From Ferruginivarius sediminum (GTDB lineage Bacteria; Pseudomonadota; Alphaproteobacteria; Kiloniellales; Rhodovibrionaceae), in contig NZ_QPMH01000002.1 in NCBI RefSeq assembly GCF_003344765.1, positions 1 to 64,000 on the forward strand: a DNA stretch of 64,000 nucleotides. Reading direction: 5' to 3'. The notes below the pieces were generated by a model that worked only from the letters and a program-made list of their open reading frames with translations, did no database searches and was not told the origin of the DNA. Positions 27,866-38,076 of the stretch are shown piece by piece. The position numbers were made by a program, and so were the translations under genes. Each line of letters opens with the position of its first letter. The stretch's first letter is position 1.

Positions 27866-27898
27866 CGCCGTCCGCCTCCGGCAAGCGGGGGCCGTGGA

Positions 27899-28918
27899 AT
27901 GAAGATCAAGCCCGCACAGGCGGATGCGTTCGCGCGCAAGCCGGACCCGAAGATCCGGGCCGTCCTTGTCTACGGTCCGGACCGTGGCCTTGTGCGCGAG
28001 CGTGTGGGTGCGCTCATCGCCTCCGTCGTTGACGATCCGCACGACCCGTTCAGGGTTGCGGAGCTTTCCTCCAGCCAGGTGGCCAAGGAGCCCGCGCTGA
28101 TCGCGGACGAGGCGGCGGCCCTCTCTTTCGGCGGCGGGCGCCGGGTCGTCTGGCTTCGCGATGCGGGTGAAGACGCTGTAAAGGGCCTCTCGGCCTTTCT
28201 CGGCGACCCGGTCGGCGACGCTCTGGTGGTCGTCGAGGCCGCGGAGCTGGATACACGCTCCAAACTGCGTCAGCTTTTCGAGAAGAGCGACGCCGGCGCG
28301 GCCCTGGCCTGCTACCGCGACGACGCGCGCAGCCTGCCGAATCTGATCCGCGAAACGTTGCGCGAGCACGGCCTGGAAGTTTCCGGCGAGGCGGTGGACT
28401 ACCTCGCTTCGCAACTGGGCGGCGACCGCCTGGTGACGCGCAGCGAGCTGCGTAAGCTGGCGTTCTACAAGGGCGGCGGCCGGGTCGAACTGGCGGATGC
28501 GCGGGAATGCGTGGGCGATACAGCGGCGCTTTCGCTGGACGACGTCGCCCTGTCCTGCGCCGACGGCGACCTTCCGGCGCTGGAACGTGCGTTCGATCGA
28601 GCCTTGCAGGAAGGTGCGAATCCGGTTCAGCCGCTTCGTGCCGCCGCGCGGCATTTCCAGAAGCTGCATCTGGTGGCGGGCGCGTCGAACCTCGATCAGG
28701 CCATCGACCGCCTGCGCCCGCCGATCTTCTGGAAGAACAAGCCGCGCTTCAAGGCGCAGGCTGAAGCATGGACCTCGGCATCGCTGGCACGGGCGCTGGA
28801 AATTCTGCTCGAAGCCGAAGGCCGGGTGAAGTCGACGGGCCTGCCGGCGGAAGCGATCAGCGCGCGTGCCCTCATGGAAATCGCGGCCCGCTCACCGCGC
28901 CGCAAGCGGCGTCGATAG
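27899..28918 (+). CDS. holA: DNA polymerase III delta subunit
   Basis: A 339-residue clamp-loader subunit that opens the beta clamp. Family features are VYGPDRGLVRERV near the N-terminus (about 22-34), DPFRVAEL, GGGRRVVWLRD and the helical C-terminal domain (EGANPVQPLRAAARHFQKLH). Residues about 150-180 match the domain-II linker. It lies 33 bases behind leuS; in many proteobacteria lptE stands between them, and it is absent here. Convergent with parB. Confidence 0.92.
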   Translation: MKIKPAQADAFARKPDPKIRAVLVYGPDRGLVRERVGALIASVVDDPHDPFRVAELSSSQVAKEPALIADEAAALSFGGGRRVVWLRDAGEDAVKGLSAFLGDPVGDALVVVEAAELDTRSKLRQLFEKSDAGAALACYRDDARSLPNLIRETLREHGLEVSGEAVDYLASQLGGDRLVTRSELRKLAFYKGGGRVELADARECVGDTAALSLDDVALSCADGDLPALERAFDRALQEGANPVQPLRAAARHFQKLHLVAGASNLDQAIDRLRPPIFWKNKPRFKAQAEAWTSASLARALEILLEAEGRVKSTGLPAEAISARALMEIAARSPRRKRRR

Positions 28919-28956
28919 CCGGCAGCAGCTCTTCCGGTTTCCGAAAAGCGGATCGA

Positions 28957-29901
28957 TCAGTCCGCGCCGGGCCGGTCCGGGACGTGGTTCAGCCGGTTCA
29001 GGACGTCGTCAAGCTGTTCCAGTGTCGTGTAATGGATTTTCAGGGTGCCGGAAGCGCCTTCGAAATCGATCTCGACCTTCAATCCCAACAGCCCTGACAG
29101 GTCGTCTTCAAGGGCGCGCGTATCGGCGTCCTTCTCCGCCGGCCTGGCGCCACCGCTGCTGCCGCCGCGCCCCTTGGTCGGCCCGCCCTGCCCGCTTTCC
29201 ACACCACCGTTCGCCGCTTTCTTGACCTTCTGGGCCAGTCTTTCGGTCGCCCGGACCGATAGGCCCTTCTCCGCGACTTCTCGCGCGACCTTTTCGACGT
29301 CTTCGACACTCAGAAGTGCCCGGGCGTGCCCCGCCGAGATGGCCCCGGTCTGCACGAGTCGCTTCACGGAATCCGGAAGTTGCAGCAGGCGCAGCATGTT
29401 GGCGATATGGCTGCGGGACTTGCCGACGACGCGGGCCAAGTCCTCCTGCGTGTGTTGGAACTCGTCGATCAGGCGTTGATAGCCCTCGGACTCCTCCAGC
29501 GGATTGAGGTCCTGGCGCTGGACATTCTCGACGATGGCGATCTCAAGCGACTCGCGGTCGGTGAGTTCGCGAACGACGACCGGAACCTCGTGCAACTGGG
29601 CCCGCTGCGCCGCGCGCCAACGGCGCTCACCGGCGATGATCTCGTACATGTTGGGATCATCGGGCTGGCGGCGCACAAGAATTGGCTGCAGAAGGCCATT
29701 CGCCCGGATCGACTCGGCGAGCGCGTCAAGCGCGTCCTCGTCGAATTCGCGGCGCGGCTGGAACGGGTTGGCGACAAGCTGCGTGATGGAAACGTCGCGC
29801 GACGCCCGGACCCGATCCAGGGAAGCGTAATCCTCCTCGTCCTCGTCGCCAAGCAGCGCGGCAAGGCCGCGGCCCAGATTGGTACGCTTGTTCTCGCTCA
29901 T
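28957..29901 (-). CDS. parB: Chromosome partitioning protein ParB
   Basis: A 314-residue centromere-binding CTPase. The N-terminal CTP-binding domain has NPFQPRREFDEDALDALAES (box I) and IAGERRWRAAQRA (box II, about 82-94). The central helix-turn-helix (VVGKSRSHIANMLRLLQLP, about 155-173) reads parS. A Gly/Lys-rich linker (about 215-250) and the C-terminal dimerisation domain follow. The start MSENKRTNLGRGLAALLG is the canonical alphaproteobacterial one, with parA 20 bases upstream. Four matching parS sites lie in the window. Confidence 0.97.
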   Translation of the reverse strand: MSENKRTNLGRGLAALLGDEDEEDYASLDRVRASRDVSITQLVANPFQPRREFDEDALDALAESIRANGLLQPILVRRQPDDPNMYEIIAGERRWRAAQRAQLHEVPVVVRELTDRESLEIAIVENVQRQDLNPLEESEGYQRLIDEFQHTQEDLARVVGKSRSHIANMLRLLQLPDSVKRLVQTGAISAGHARALLSVEDVEKVAREVAEKGLSVRATERLAQKVKKAANGGVESGQGGPTKGRGGSSGGARPAEKDADTRALEDDLSGLLGLKVEIDFEGASGTLKIHYTTLEQLDDVLNRLNHVPDRPGAD

Positions 29902-29921
29902 CGTGGATCGCCCCTTCGCGC

Positions 29922-30764
29922 TCAGACCAGCGCGGGTGCCCCGACCGTGCCCTTCTGGCGACGCAGCAGTTCGCCGGCGAGCTTGATGTACGCCTGAGAG
30001 CCGGTGCAGCGCATGTCGTAGAGGATGACCGGCTTGCCGTGCGACGGCGCCTCGGAAATGCGGACATTGCGCGGAATCACGGTTTCGTAGACCACGTCGC
30101 CCAGATATTCCCGGACATCGCTTGCCACCATGTCGCACAAGTTATTGCGGCGGTCGTACATCGTCAGCACAACACCCTGGATTTCCAGGTCGGGATTGAA
30201 GGCGCGCCGCACCCGCTCGATCGTTCGCATCAGGTGGCTGAGACCCTCCAGCGCGTAGAACTCGGCCTGCAAGGGAACGAGCACAGAGTCGGCTGCGACG
30301 AAGGCGTTGATCGTGAGAAAGCCCAGTGCCGGCGGACAGTCGATCAGGATGTAATCGTAATCCGCCATGATCGGCCGCAGCGCTTCGCGCAGCCGGTACT
30401 CCCGCTTCTCGGCGTCGACCAGCTCGACCTCGGCGCCGGCGAGATCGACCGCAGAGGGAATAAGGTCCAGTCCCGGAACCGGGCTGGGGATGATGCTGTC
30501 GCGCACCGGCTCATCCGCCAGCAAGGGCCGGTAGATGTTGCGCTTGCGGTCGCCACGACTAAGCCCGAAGCCGGTTGACGCATTGCCCTGCGGATCGAGG
30601 TCGACGACAAGCACCTTCAGCTCACAGGCCGCCAGCGCGGTCCCCAGGTTGATCGCCGTCGTAGTCTTGCCGACCCCACCCTTCTGGTTGGCGATAGCCA
30701 TCAGTCGGGCGCGGCTTGTGCGGTTGCCGCCGGTCCGTTCACCCGCAAGATTTTGTTTGGTCAC
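29922..30764 (-). CDS. parA: Chromosome partitioning ATPase ParA
   Basis: A 280-residue Walker-type ATPase that moves ParB-bound origins. The deviant Walker A is IANQKGGVGKTTTA (about 24-37), Walker A' is VDLDPQGNAS (about 54) and Walker B is ILIDCPPALG (about 140). GTG 30764 is favoured because GGGGG lies eight bases ahead; TTG 30770 and ATG 30701 are alternatives. The start lies inside the rsmG coding end, overlapping it by about 26 bases, so the two are coupled. Confidence 0.95.
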   Translation of the reverse strand: MTKQNLAGERTGGNRTSRARLMAIANQKGGVGKTTTAINLGTALAACELKVLVVDLDPQGNASTGFGLSRGDRKRNIYRPLLADEPVRDSIIPSPVPGLDLIPSAVDLAGAEVELVDAEKREYRLREALRPIMADYDYILIDCPPALGFLTINAFVAADSVLVPLQAEFYALEGLSHLMRTIERVRRAFNPDLEIQGVVLTMYDRRNNLCDMVASDVREYLGDVVYETVIPRNVRISEAPSHGKPVILYDMRCTGSQAYIKLAGELLRRQKGTVGAPALV

Positions 30765-31380
30765 GACCAATGCCCCCTATCCGTAGGATGCTTCCCCTGC
30801 GGTCGCTTCGGCTGGGAATGCGATCGAGTGTCATCTTCCACGCTTTCCCGGCGCGGGTCAATTCCTGCTCCACCCCTTCGCCCTTCAGGAAGAGGCATAT
30901 CCCGTCCCGACCCAGCAATGGCGCCGCATAGGCCAGCAAATCGGTCAATGGCGCCAGGGCGCGGGCCGTCACCGCATCGGCGTCGAGCGGCGGAAGCGAT
31001 TCGATTCGGCTGGCGTGGACCTCGACATCAACGTCCATCTGCCGTGCCGCCTCCCGCAAAAAGGTCGCTTTCCGCTGGTCCGACTCGACAAGATGCACCT
31101 CTCCGGCCCCCATCGCGGCGAGGACCAGGCCGGGCAGGCCCGCACCGCTGCCCAGGTCAACGACTCGACGCGACCGGCCGGCCGACTGCACAGGAAGATG
31201 TTCGAAAAGTTGCGCGCTATCCAGGATATGTCGGCGCCAAACGTCCTCCATCGTCCGGCGGCCCACGAGATTGACCGCGCGATTCCACTTGGTCAGAACG
31301 GCGACATATCGTTCCAGGCGCTCCAACGTTTCACGTGAAACGCCCGTATCTTTCCGGAAGTCGTCAGGACCGTAAGTCAT
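30739..31380 (-). CDS. rsmG: 16S rRNA (guanine-527-N7)-methyltransferase
   Basis: A 213-residue SAM-dependent methyltransferase (GidB) that modifies G527 of 16S rRNA. The SAM-binding motif is VVDLGSGAGLPGLVLA (about 73-88), the acidic motif II is VHLVESDQRKATFLRE, and TARALAPL marks the catalytic region. The N-terminus has NRAVNLVGRRT and the signature HILDSAQLFEHL. A parS site (31327-31342) is embedded near its start, encoding GVSRET. It is ten bases downstream of mnmG. Confidence 0.95.
   Translation of the reverse strand: MTYGPDDFRKDTGVSRETLERLERYVAVLTKWNRAVNLVGRRTMEDVWRRHILDSAQLFEHLPVQSAGRSRRVVDLGSGAGLPGLVLAAMGAGEVHLVESDQRKATFLREAARQMDVDVEVHASRIESLPPLDADAVTARALAPLTDLLAYAAPLLGRDGICLFLKGEGVEQELTRAGKAWKMTLDRIPSRSDRRGSILRIGGIGRDQTKSCG
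31327..31342. promoter_or_regulatory. parS: parS site 1 (inside rsmG)
   Basis: CGTTTCACGTGAAACG matches the alphaproteobacterial/universal parS 16-mer TGTTTCACGTGAAACA in its 14 inner bases and is a perfect palindrome. The site lies in coding sequence of rsmG, about 1.4 kb upstream of the parB start. Confidence 0.9.
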
Positions 31381-31390
31381 CGATACCGGA

Positions 31391-33274
31391 TCAGGCTGCG
31401 CTCGCCCGACTGCCGTCGCGGCGGACGTAACGGAGCAGCGCGGTCAGGGCCGCTGGCGTGACGCCTGGAATACGCGCCGCGGCACCCAGCGTTCGCGGCT
31501 GCGCCGCCGACAGCTTTTCCCGGATCTCGGTCGAGAGGCTGGGAATGCGCCAGTAGTCCAAGTCGCCGGGCAGCACCAGCGATTCGTCGCGATGGAAAGC
31601 GCGGATATCGGAATCCTGCCGCTCCAGATACGCCGCATATCGCGCATCGGTCTCCAGGCGTTCGGCGATCTCCGGCGACAGCTTCGACAACTCTGGCCAC
31701 ATGCCGGACAGGGCCTTCATATCAACGTTTGGAAAGCGCAACAATTCGAATGCCGTTCGCCGCACGCCGTCATGTTTCACGTGAAACCCTGCCCGGCGCA
31801 ATTCCACCGGCGTTGCTGACAGCCCTTCCAGCATCGAACGACCGGCGGCCAACGCCTCCGCGCGCTCCTTGTACCGAGCCGCCCTCGCCTTCCCGACCAG
31901 CCCGACGGCGATGCCCAACTCGGTCAATCGCGTATCCGCATTGTCCGCGCGAAGCCGCAGGCGATATTCCGCCCGGCTCGTGAACATTCGATACGGCTCC
32001 GTAACGCCTCGCGTGACGAGGTCGTCGACAAGCACGCCGATGTAAGCCTCCGTGCGGTCGGGTACGAAGACGGCTTCCCCTCGCCCGCCTGCTTGCAAGG
32101 CCGCGTTGGCGCCGGCAACGATTCCCTGCGCTGCCGCCTCTTCGTATCCGGTCGTCCCGTTGATCTGACCGGCCAGAAACAGGCCCGGAATCCGACGCGT
32201 CTCCAGCCAGGCATGAAGCTCCCGCGGGTCCACGTGATCGTATTCGATGGCGTATCCAGGCCGCAGAATCGCCGCGCGCTCAAGTCCCGGTATCGTGCCG
32301 ATCAACTCCGCCTGCACTTCACGGGGCAGCGACGTCGAGATGCCGTTGGGATACACGGTCGGGTCATCCAGCCCTTCCGGCTCCAGAAAAATCTGATGCC
32401 GAGCCTTGTCGGCAAAACGCACAACCTTGTCCTCGATCGACGGGCAGTAGCGAGGCCCCGTACTCTCGATCTGCCCCGAATACATCGGCGCCCGATGGAG
32501 ATTGGCGCGGATCAGCTCGTGTCCGGTCTCTGTCGTATGCGTAACATGGCAGGAAATCTGCGGGGTATCGATCCGCTCCGTCATCGCGGAAAAAGGCTCG
32601 GGCGGATCGTCGCCCGGCTGAACAGTCAAGCTTTCCCAATCTATGGTCCGGCCATCGAGGCGCGGCGGCGTCCCCGTCTTCAAACGGCCCAACGCGAACC
32701 CGGCCCGTTCCAGCGTTGCGGAGAGACCGATGGCGGGCTCGTCGCCAACCCGGCCAGCGGGAATCCTCTCCTCTCCCAGATGGATCATCCCGCGCAGAAA
32801 CGTTCCTGTCGTCAGCACAACCCGGCCGGCGGGAATCCTCTCGCCGTCGGCCGTCACGATGCCCTGGCAGCGGCCCGCCGGGTCGAGCATCAGATCCTCG
32901 ACCGCGCAGGCACGCATATCGAGGTTTTCCTGCGCCGCCAACAGATCCTGAATGGCCTTGCGATAGAGTTTCCGGTCCGCCTGACAACGCGGCCCGCGCA
33001 CCGCCGGGCCCTTGCTTCGGTTGAGAACGCGGAACTGGATGCCGGCGCAGTCGGCGGCGCGTGCCATGATGCCATCGAGCGCATCGATCTCGCGCACAAG
33101 ATGCCCCTTGCCAAGGCCGCCAATCGCGGGATTGCAGGACATGACGCCGATGGTATCCAGCTTGTGCGTCGCCAGCAGCGTACGCGCGCCAATGCGCGCC
33201 GCGGCAGCCGCGGCCTCGCAGCCCGCGTGCCCGCCGCCGACAACGATCACATCGTATGTTCGCGCTTCGCTCAT
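31391..33274 (-). CDS. mnmG: tRNA uridine 5-carboxymethylaminomethyl modification enzyme MnmG (GidA)
   Basis: A 627-residue FAD protein that with MnmE makes cmnm5U34 in tRNAs. The FAD motif is [20 protein letters not shown] (about 7-26). Other signatures are [44 protein letters not shown] and [21 protein letters not shown] 33274 gives the canonical [14 protein letters not shown] start; the frame is open upstream without meaning. A parS site is embedded near codon 500, encoding FHVKH. Confidence 0.97.
   Translation of the reverse strand: MSEARTYDVIVVGGGHAGCEAAAAAARIGARTLLATHKLDTIGVMSCNPAIGGLGKGHLVREIDALDGIMARAADCAGIQFRVLNRSKGPAVRGPRCQADRKLYRKAIQDLLAAQENLDMRACAVEDLMLDPAGRCQGIVTADGERIPAGRVVLTTGTFLRGMIHLGEERIPAGRVGDEPAIGLSATLERAGFALGRLKTGTPPRLDGRTIDWESLTVQPGDDPPEPFSAMTERIDTPQISCHVTHTTETGHELIRANLHRAPMYSGQIESTGPRYCPSIEDKVVRFADKARHQIFLEPEGLDDPTVYPNGISTSLPREVQAELIGTIPGLERAAILRPGYAIEYDHVDPRELHAWLETRRIPGLFLAGQINGTTGYEEAAAQGIVAGANAALQAGGRGEAVFVPDRTEAYIGVLVDDLVTRGVTEPYRMFTSRAEYRLRLRADNADTRLTELGIAVGLVGKARAARYKERAEALAAGRSMLEGLSATPVELRRAGFHVKHDGVRRTAFELLRFPNVDMKALSGMWPELSKLSPEIAERLETDARYAAYLERQDSDIRAFHRDESLVLPGDLDYWRIPSLSTEIREKLSAAQPRTLGAAARIPGVTPAALTALLRYVRRDGSRASAA
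31773..31788. promoter_or_regulatory. parS: parS site 2 (inside mnmG)
   Basis: TGTTTCACGTGAAACC matches the parS consensus at 15 of 16 positions. It lies in the mnmG coding sequence. Confidence 0.92.
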
Positions 33275-33339
33275 GATGCGGTGGTTATGCCGTACTGGAT
33301 GGAAAACGTCAAAGCAGCCACGGGCCGGAAAGCCGTCGC

Positions 33340-34686
33340 CTACTTCCCGATACAGAAGTCGTGGAAGATTACGTCGAGAAGGTCCTCGACATCGACGCGC
33401 CCGGTGATACGCCCCAAGGTGCGCGCGGCGAGGCGAAGGTCCTCCGCCGCCAGCTCCGGTGCCGGGGCGTCGAGCGCGCGCGCCAGGCACAACCGCATTT
33501 CCTCAAGCGCCGTACGATGCCGCGCGCGGGTAATCGCCGGCGCCGCTTCACCCAGACCGAACTGATCGACGGCGATACTTTCCAGACGCGATAGCAGGCT
33601 GTCCAACCCCTGCCCCGTCAAGGCCGACGCCGCGATGGCCTCGTACCCGTCAATCGCGGGAGCCGAGTTCGTCCCGGCAAGGTCCGTCTTGTTCCAGACA
33701 ACCACGCTGCTCGGCGTCAAGAGATCGCGTGTCGCGGCGTCCGGAGAAGCCGGTGCCGCCGCGTCGAAGATCGCCAGCGTGATGTCGGCCTCGGCGGCGC
33801 GGGCGCGCGCTCGGCGGATGCCCTCGGCCTCGATCCCGTCTCCGCCTTCCGGCAGCTCGCGCAAGCCCGCCGTATCGGCCAGGATCACCGGATAGCCCGC
33901 CAGATCCAGGTGGACCTCCACAACATCCCGCGTGGTTCCGGCCGTTTCCGATACGATGGCGGCATCCCGCCCCGCGATGGCATTCAGCAGTGACGACTTG
34001 CCGGCATTCGGGGCGCCGACAATCGCGACCGAAAGACCTTCACGCAGGCGCTCCCCCCGCCAGCTCTCGGCAAGGGCCGTATCCAGTTCCTTTACAAGAG
34101 CCGCGACGTTCTCCCGAACGCTCGCGGCGAGGTCTTCGGGCAGCTCCTCGTCCGAGAAGTCGATGGCCGCTTCCATATGCGCGGAAACATGCAGGACGCG
34201 TGCGCGCCAGTCCTCGATCCGCCGGCTCAGGCTCCCGCCCATCTGGCGCACGGCCTGGCGGCGCTGTGCATCGGTTTCGGCGTTGATGAGGTCGGCCAGA
34301 CCTTCGACCTCGGTCAGGTCAAGCTTCCCGGCGTCGAACGCCCGCCTCGTGAACTCGCCCGCTTCGGCCGGGCGGAGGCCAGTCTGGTGCGAGAGAGCGT
34401 CGATCATGCCTTGAATCACGGCACGCCCGCCGTGAACGTGGAACTCGGCCAGATCCTCGCCGGTAAAACTGTTCGGGCCCGGAAACCAGAGAAGAAGGCC
34501 TTTGTCGATCAGTTCGCCCGCCTCGTTGCGAAACCCGCGCAGGCGCGCCTCCCGCGCCGCCGGCAAATCCTCACCGCTCAGTGCACGCGCCGCCTCGCCG
34601 GCCATCGGTCCCGAAACGCGCAGGACCGCAACCCCGGCACGTCCCGGCGCCGTGGACAGGGCGAAAATCGTTTCGGAAGCGGTCAT
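33340..34686 (-). CDS. mnmE: tRNA modification GTPase MnmE (TrmE)
   Basis: A 448-residue GTPase, partner of MnmG. The N-terminal folate-binding domain starts [20 protein letters not shown]. The G domain has G1 [14 protein letters not shown] (about 228-241), the switch [19 protein letters not shown] and NKTD. The C-terminal FCIGK is the conserved cysteine motif. The ATG at 34686 is directly abutted by a parS site, leaving no recognisable Shine-Dalgarno sequence. Confidence 0.96.
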   Translation of the reverse strand: MTASETIFALSTAPGRAGVAVLRVSGPMAGEAARALSGEDLPAAREARLRGFRNEAGELIDKGLLLWFPGPNSFTGEDLAEFHVHGGRAVIQGMIDALSHQTGLRPAEAGEFTRRAFDAGKLDLTEVEGLADLINAETDAQRRQAVRQMGGSLSRRIEDWRARVLHVSAHMEAAIDFSDEELPEDLAASVRENVAALVKELDTALAESWRGERLREGLSVAIVGAPNAGKSSLLNAIAGRDAAIVSETAGTTRDVVEVHLDLAGYPVILADTAGLRELPEGGDGIEAEGIRRARARAAEADITLAIFDAAAPASPDAATRDLLTPSSVVVWNKTDLAGTNSAPAIDGYEAIAASALTGQGLDSLLSRLESIAVDQFGLGEAAPAITRARHRTALEEMRLCLARALDAPAPELAAEDLRLAARTLGRITGRVDVEDLLDVIFHDFCIGK

Positions 34687-34702
34687 TGTTTCACGTGAAA
34701 CG
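34687..34702. promoter_or_regulatory. parS: parS site 3 (abutting the mnmE start)
   Basis: TGTTTCACGTGAAACG, 15 of 16 matching, occupies positions -1 to -16 of the mnmE start codon, exactly where a ribosome site would be. Confidence 0.93.
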
Positions 34703-34707
34703 GAGGA

Positions 34708-35061
34708 TCACGCCTCGGGCGGGGTTTCGTCGTCCGGCCGCAGAACAAGACGATCAACCCTTTCCCCGCCAACGATGTGGCTCTGCAGGATCTCTTCCGC
34801 GTCTTCCAGTGTCCGGTAGTGATACCAGATACCTTCCGGATAGATCACCATCGTCGGCCCAAGCTCACAGCGATCCAGGCAACCGGCCGAGTTCACCCTG
34901 ACGCCTTCCAGCCCCAGTTCCTTCACGCGTGCCTTAAGGTAATTGCGAAGCTTGGTGCCATCCTTGTCCTTGCAACAACCGCGCGGATGGCCTTCCGGGC
35001 GCTTGTTCTCGCAACAGAAGACATGGCGCGCGTAATACGACGGCGGATCGCCAGCACTCAT
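34708..35061 (-). CDS. (2Fe-2S) ferredoxin-domain protein
   Basis: A 117-residue thioredoxin-like [2Fe-2S] protein. Cysteines occur in [18 protein letters not shown] (about 14-31) and in [20 protein letters not shown] (about 58-77), the four-cysteine pattern of small CC-type ferredoxins related to NuoE-like domains. The tail is acidic. Its electron partner is unknown. The start overlaps the DUF6489 gene stop by four bases, and parS 3 and mnmE follow directly. Confidence 0.85.
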   Translation of the reverse strand: MSAGDPPSYYARHVFCCENKRPEGHPRGCCKDKDGTKLRNYLKARVKELGLEGVRVNSAGCLDRCELGPTMVIYPEGIWYHYRTLEDAEEILQSHIVGGERVDRLVLRPDDETPPEA

Positions 35062-35339
35062 TCGTTACCCTCTCCCTTCCCACCACGGCCGGTTTTCTCC
35101 TGCGCGACCGAGGCCAGGTGCTTCCAGAAAGATTCCTGCATCTGCCGCCAGGTCTCGGTTCCCGCCGGCAACCAGGTTCGCAGAAGCGTATCGGTATCCA
35201 TGGTCTGTATGGCCTCGTCGATTCGCTGTTGCAGGCTGTTCGTCACCGCCTCGTTGAGGCCGGTCACGTCAGGCAGCCCCAGAAACCGTCTCGCTTCCTC
35301 GGGCGTGCATTCCACATCGACACGGATTTTCATTTCCAT
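35058..35339 (-). CDS. DUF6489 family protein
   Basis: A 93-residue protein beginning [20 protein letters not shown], then [12 protein letters not shown], the pattern of the DUF6489 family of small alphaproteobacterial proteins. It ends in a basic/acidic tail. Function unknown. ATG 35333 would give a two-residue shorter product. It is translationally coupled to the [2Fe-2S] protein gene and divergent from the DUF255 gene. Confidence 0.75.
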   Translation of the reverse strand: MEMKIRVDVECTPEEARRFLGLPDVTGLNEAVTNSLQQRIDEAIQTMDTDTLLRTWLPAGTETWRQMQESFWKHLASVAQEKTGRGGKGEGNE

Positions 35340-35457
35340 CGGCCTCCCACGCCCTTTGCGGTTGCAGCCCTCGCCGGAGAGCCTCCATATAAGTCGTGTC
35401 ATGCGGGGACGCCAGAGCGCCGACCCGAGAACGACCCCTTCGGCCGGAGGAGCCGTC

Positions 35458-37512
35458 ATGCCGGATACCATCGACCCCGCGAGGGAAAATCAACTGGCGA
35501 ACGAGACGTCACCCTACCTACTGCAGCACAAGAGCAATCCGGTGGACTGGCAGCCCTGGGGCACGGAGGCCCTGGCCGAGGCAAAACGGGAGGATAAGCC
35601 GATCCTGCTGTCGGTCGGCTACGCCGCCTGCCATTGGTGCCATGTCATGGCGCACGAATCCTTTGAGGATTCGGATGTCGCCGAACTGATGAACCGGCAC
35701 TTCGTGAACATCAAGGTGGATCGCGAAGAGCGGCCGGACCTGGATTCGATCTATCAGCAGGCCCTCGCCCTTCTTGGTCAGCACGGCGGCTGGCCCCTCA
35801 CCATGTTCCTGACACCGGATGGAGAACCGTTCTGGGGCGGCACCTATTTCCCGAAGCAGGACATGTACGGGCGGCCGGGCTTTCCCCGCGTGCTGGAGGC
35901 CATCGCGCAGGTCTATCGCGACGAGCCGGATAAGGTGCACAAGAACGTCGCCGCGATTCAAAACGCCCTTCAGGATCTCGCGAAGCCGCAACGGGCGGGC
36001 GTCATCGATCTGGCCACCATCGATGGCATCGCCGATCGTCTGGCCGGTGAAATCGACCCGCAAAATGGCGGTCTGGGCAGCGCGCCGAAATTCCCGCAGC
36101 CGGGAATCCTGAAACTGCTCTGGCGATCGTATATCCGCCGCGGCCAGGCAACGCACCGTGAGGCTGTCGAGTTGACCTTGCGGCAGATGTCGCAGGGCGG
36201 CATCTACGATCATCTGGGCGGTGGCTATGCCCGCTATGCCGTGGACGAGCGATGGCTGGTGCCGCACTTCGAGAAGATGCTCTACGACAACGCCCAGATC
36301 CTCGATCTCCTGGTGTGGGCCTGGCAGGACACGAAGAAGCCGCTATACCGCCAGCGGGTGTATGAAACCGTCGGATGGCTGCTGCGCGAAATGATCGCCC
36401 GCGACGCAGACAGCCACCCGGTGGACGCCTTCGCCGCGACCCTCGACGCGGACAGCGAGGGCGAGGAAGGCAAGTTCTACGTCTGGGATGCCGACGAGAT
36501 CGATCGCATTCTTGGCGAGGATGCCGAGCTGTTCAAACAGCTTTACGACGTTCGTCCTGGCGGGAACTGGGAAGGCAAGACGATCCTGAATCGCCTGCAC
36601 AATCCCAACCTCTTGGACAAGGCGACGGAAAACAGACTGGCCGAGTGCCGGAAGAAGCTGTTCGAGGTCCGCAAGGATCGCGTTCGCCCCGGTTGGGACG
36701 ACAAGGTGCTGGCCGACTGGAACGGGCTGATGATCGCCGCACTGGCCGAGGCGGCCGCGGCGTTCGAAGAGCCGGCGTGGCTGGAAGCGGCACAGGCGGC
36801 GTTTGCCTTCGTGCGCGATACCATGCAGGTCGACGGCCGACTGAAGCACGCCTGGCGCCGCGGCAAACTGAACCACCCCGCCACCCTGGATGACTACGCG
36901 AGCATGGCGAAGGCCGCGCTGACACTGTTCGAGCATACGGGGCAGGCAGCGTATCTGGAGCAGGCAAAGGCCTGGGTCAGTGTCGTGGACCGTCATTACT
37001 GGGACGAGGAGGATGGCGGATACTTCTTTACGGCGGATGATGTGGATGACGTCATCGTCCGTACGAAGCACGCCCACGACAGTGCCCAGCCCTCCGGCAA
37101 CGGTCTCATGCTTGGCGTGCTGACCCGGCTGCATTACCTGACTGGCGACAGCGGATACCGAGAGCAGGCCGAAGCCCTTATCCAGGCTTTCTCCGGGGAG
37201 CTGGAACGGAACTTCGTGCCGCTTTGCACGCTGCTCAACAACGTCGAACTCCTGAACAATGCCATGCAGGTCGTTATCGTCGGCCCACGCGACGCAGCGG
37301 AAACCGCGGCGCTGCTGCGGGAAGTCCATTCAGCGTGCCTGCCGGACCGTATCCTCCAAGTCGTGGCGGATGGCGACGCGCTTCCTTCGAACCACCCCGC
37401 CGCCAGCAAGCAGATGGCGGAGGGCCGCGCCACCGCCTTCGTCTGCCGGGGCCAGACATGCTCGCTGCCGATTATGGAACCGGCCGGGCTGGCCCAGGCT
37501 CTGCGTGCGTAA
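35458..37512 (+). CDS. DUF255 thioredoxin-domain protein (YyaL/SPATA20 family)
   Basis: A 684-residue protein. The start matches the family signature: [20 protein letters not shown] (11-30). The thioredoxin-like domain carries the CxxC-type motif CHWCHVM (C58, C61), and residues about 180-680 form an alpha/alpha barrel like AGE-type sugar epimerases. Function is not established; a role in redox or N-glycan-like metabolism has been proposed for relatives. GGAGGAG gives a strong ribosome site for ATG 35458, although the frame is open for 680 bases upstream. Confidence 0.9.
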   Translation: MPDTIDPARENQLANETSPYLLQHKSNPVDWQPWGTEALAEAKREDKPILLSVGYAACHWCHVMAHESFEDSDVAELMNRHFVNIKVDREERPDLDSIYQQALALLGQHGGWPLTMFLTPDGEPFWGGTYFPKQDMYGRPGFPRVLEAIAQVYRDEPDKVHKNVAAIQNALQDLAKPQRAGVIDLATIDGIADRLAGEIDPQNGGLGSAPKFPQPGILKLLWRSYIRRGQATHREAVELTLRQMSQGGIYDHLGGGYARYAVDERWLVPHFEKMLYDNAQILDLLVWAWQDTKKPLYRQRVYETVGWLLREMIARDADSHPVDAFAATLDADSEGEEGKFYVWDADEIDRILGEDAELFKQLYDVRPGGNWEGKTILNRLHNPNLLDKATENRLAECRKKLFEVRKDRVRPGWDDKVLADWNGLMIAALAEAAAAFEEPAWLEAAQAAFAFVRDTMQVDGRLKHAWRRGKLNHPATLDDYASMAKAALTLFEHTGQAAYLEQAKAWVSVVDRHYWDEEDGGYFFTADDVDDVIVRTKHAHDSAQPSGNGLMLGVLTRLHYLTGDSGYREQAEALIQAFSGELERNFVPLCTLLNNVELLNNAMQVVIVGPRDAAETAALLREVHSACLPDRILQVVADGDALPSNHPAASKQMAEGRATAFVCRGQTCSLPIMEPAGLAQALRA

Positions 37513-37517
37513 CGCCA

Positions 37518-37976
37518 ATGCCAAGCCGCAGCATCGACACGCCGCTCGGTCACCTCGTTATCGAGAGCGATGGCCAGGCCTTGACGGCCATTGACTGGAG
37601 CGAGGAGGTTCGGCGCGATGCCGACCCGCTATTGGACGAAGCGGCGGCACAGTTGGCAGCCTACTTCTCGGGTCGGCTGCATGTCTTCGACCTGCCTTTG
37701 GCGCCGGCGGGAACACCGTTCAGGCAGGCTGTTTGGGGCGCGATGCAAGCCATACCTTTCGGCGCCACGCGAACTTACGGCGAAATGGCGCGGGATCTGA
37801 AATCGGCGGCGCGCGCGGTTGGCGGCGCTTGCGGGGCAAACCCCTTGCCCATCGTGATCCCCTGCCACCGCGTGCTCGCCGCCGGCGGGCTTGGTGGATA
37901 TTCGGGCGGCCTGGGACTCGAGAGCAAACGCAAGCTGTTGGAACTGGAGGGCGTGCTGCCAAAGACCCTCTGGTGA
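37518..37976 (+). CDS. ogt: Methylated-DNA-[protein]-cysteine S-methyltransferase
   Basis: A 152-residue suicide repair protein that removes methyl groups from O6-methylguanine. The acceptor cysteine is in VIPCHRVLAAGGLGGYSGG (about 115-133), preceded by the helix-turn-helix GTPFRQAVWGAMQAIPFG and TRTYGEMA. There is no N-terminal AdaA domain, hence Ogt rather than Ada. It begins five bases after the DUF255 gene and is probably co-transcribed. Confidence 0.93.
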   Translation: MPSRSIDTPLGHLVIESDGQALTAIDWSEEVRRDADPLLDEAAAQLAAYFSGRLHVFDLPLAPAGTPFRQAVWGAMQAIPFGATRTYGEMARDLKSAARAVGGACGANPLPIVIPCHRVLAAGGLGGYSGGLGLESKRKLLELEGVLPKTLW

Positions 37977-38076
37977 CAAGTGACGCAGCCGCGGGATAAT
38001 GTTCGCGGGTGACACCCGCCCACATCGCTGGGCGTTTTTCTATCGAGACTCCATCCACACCAAACCGGGGGAGACG

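Noticed and set aside
25118..28669. A minus-strand open frame of more than 1100 residues opposite leuS and holA
   Set aside because: Long antisense frames are expected in GC-rich DNA opposite strongly coded genes. The translation is an Arg/His/Gly/Val-rich antisense pattern with no motif, and it lies fully under leuS and holA, whose signatures are complete.
32093..33565. A plus-strand frame of about 490 residues opposite mnmG
   Set aside because: It is an antisense shadow of mnmG, without ribosome site or family resemblance.
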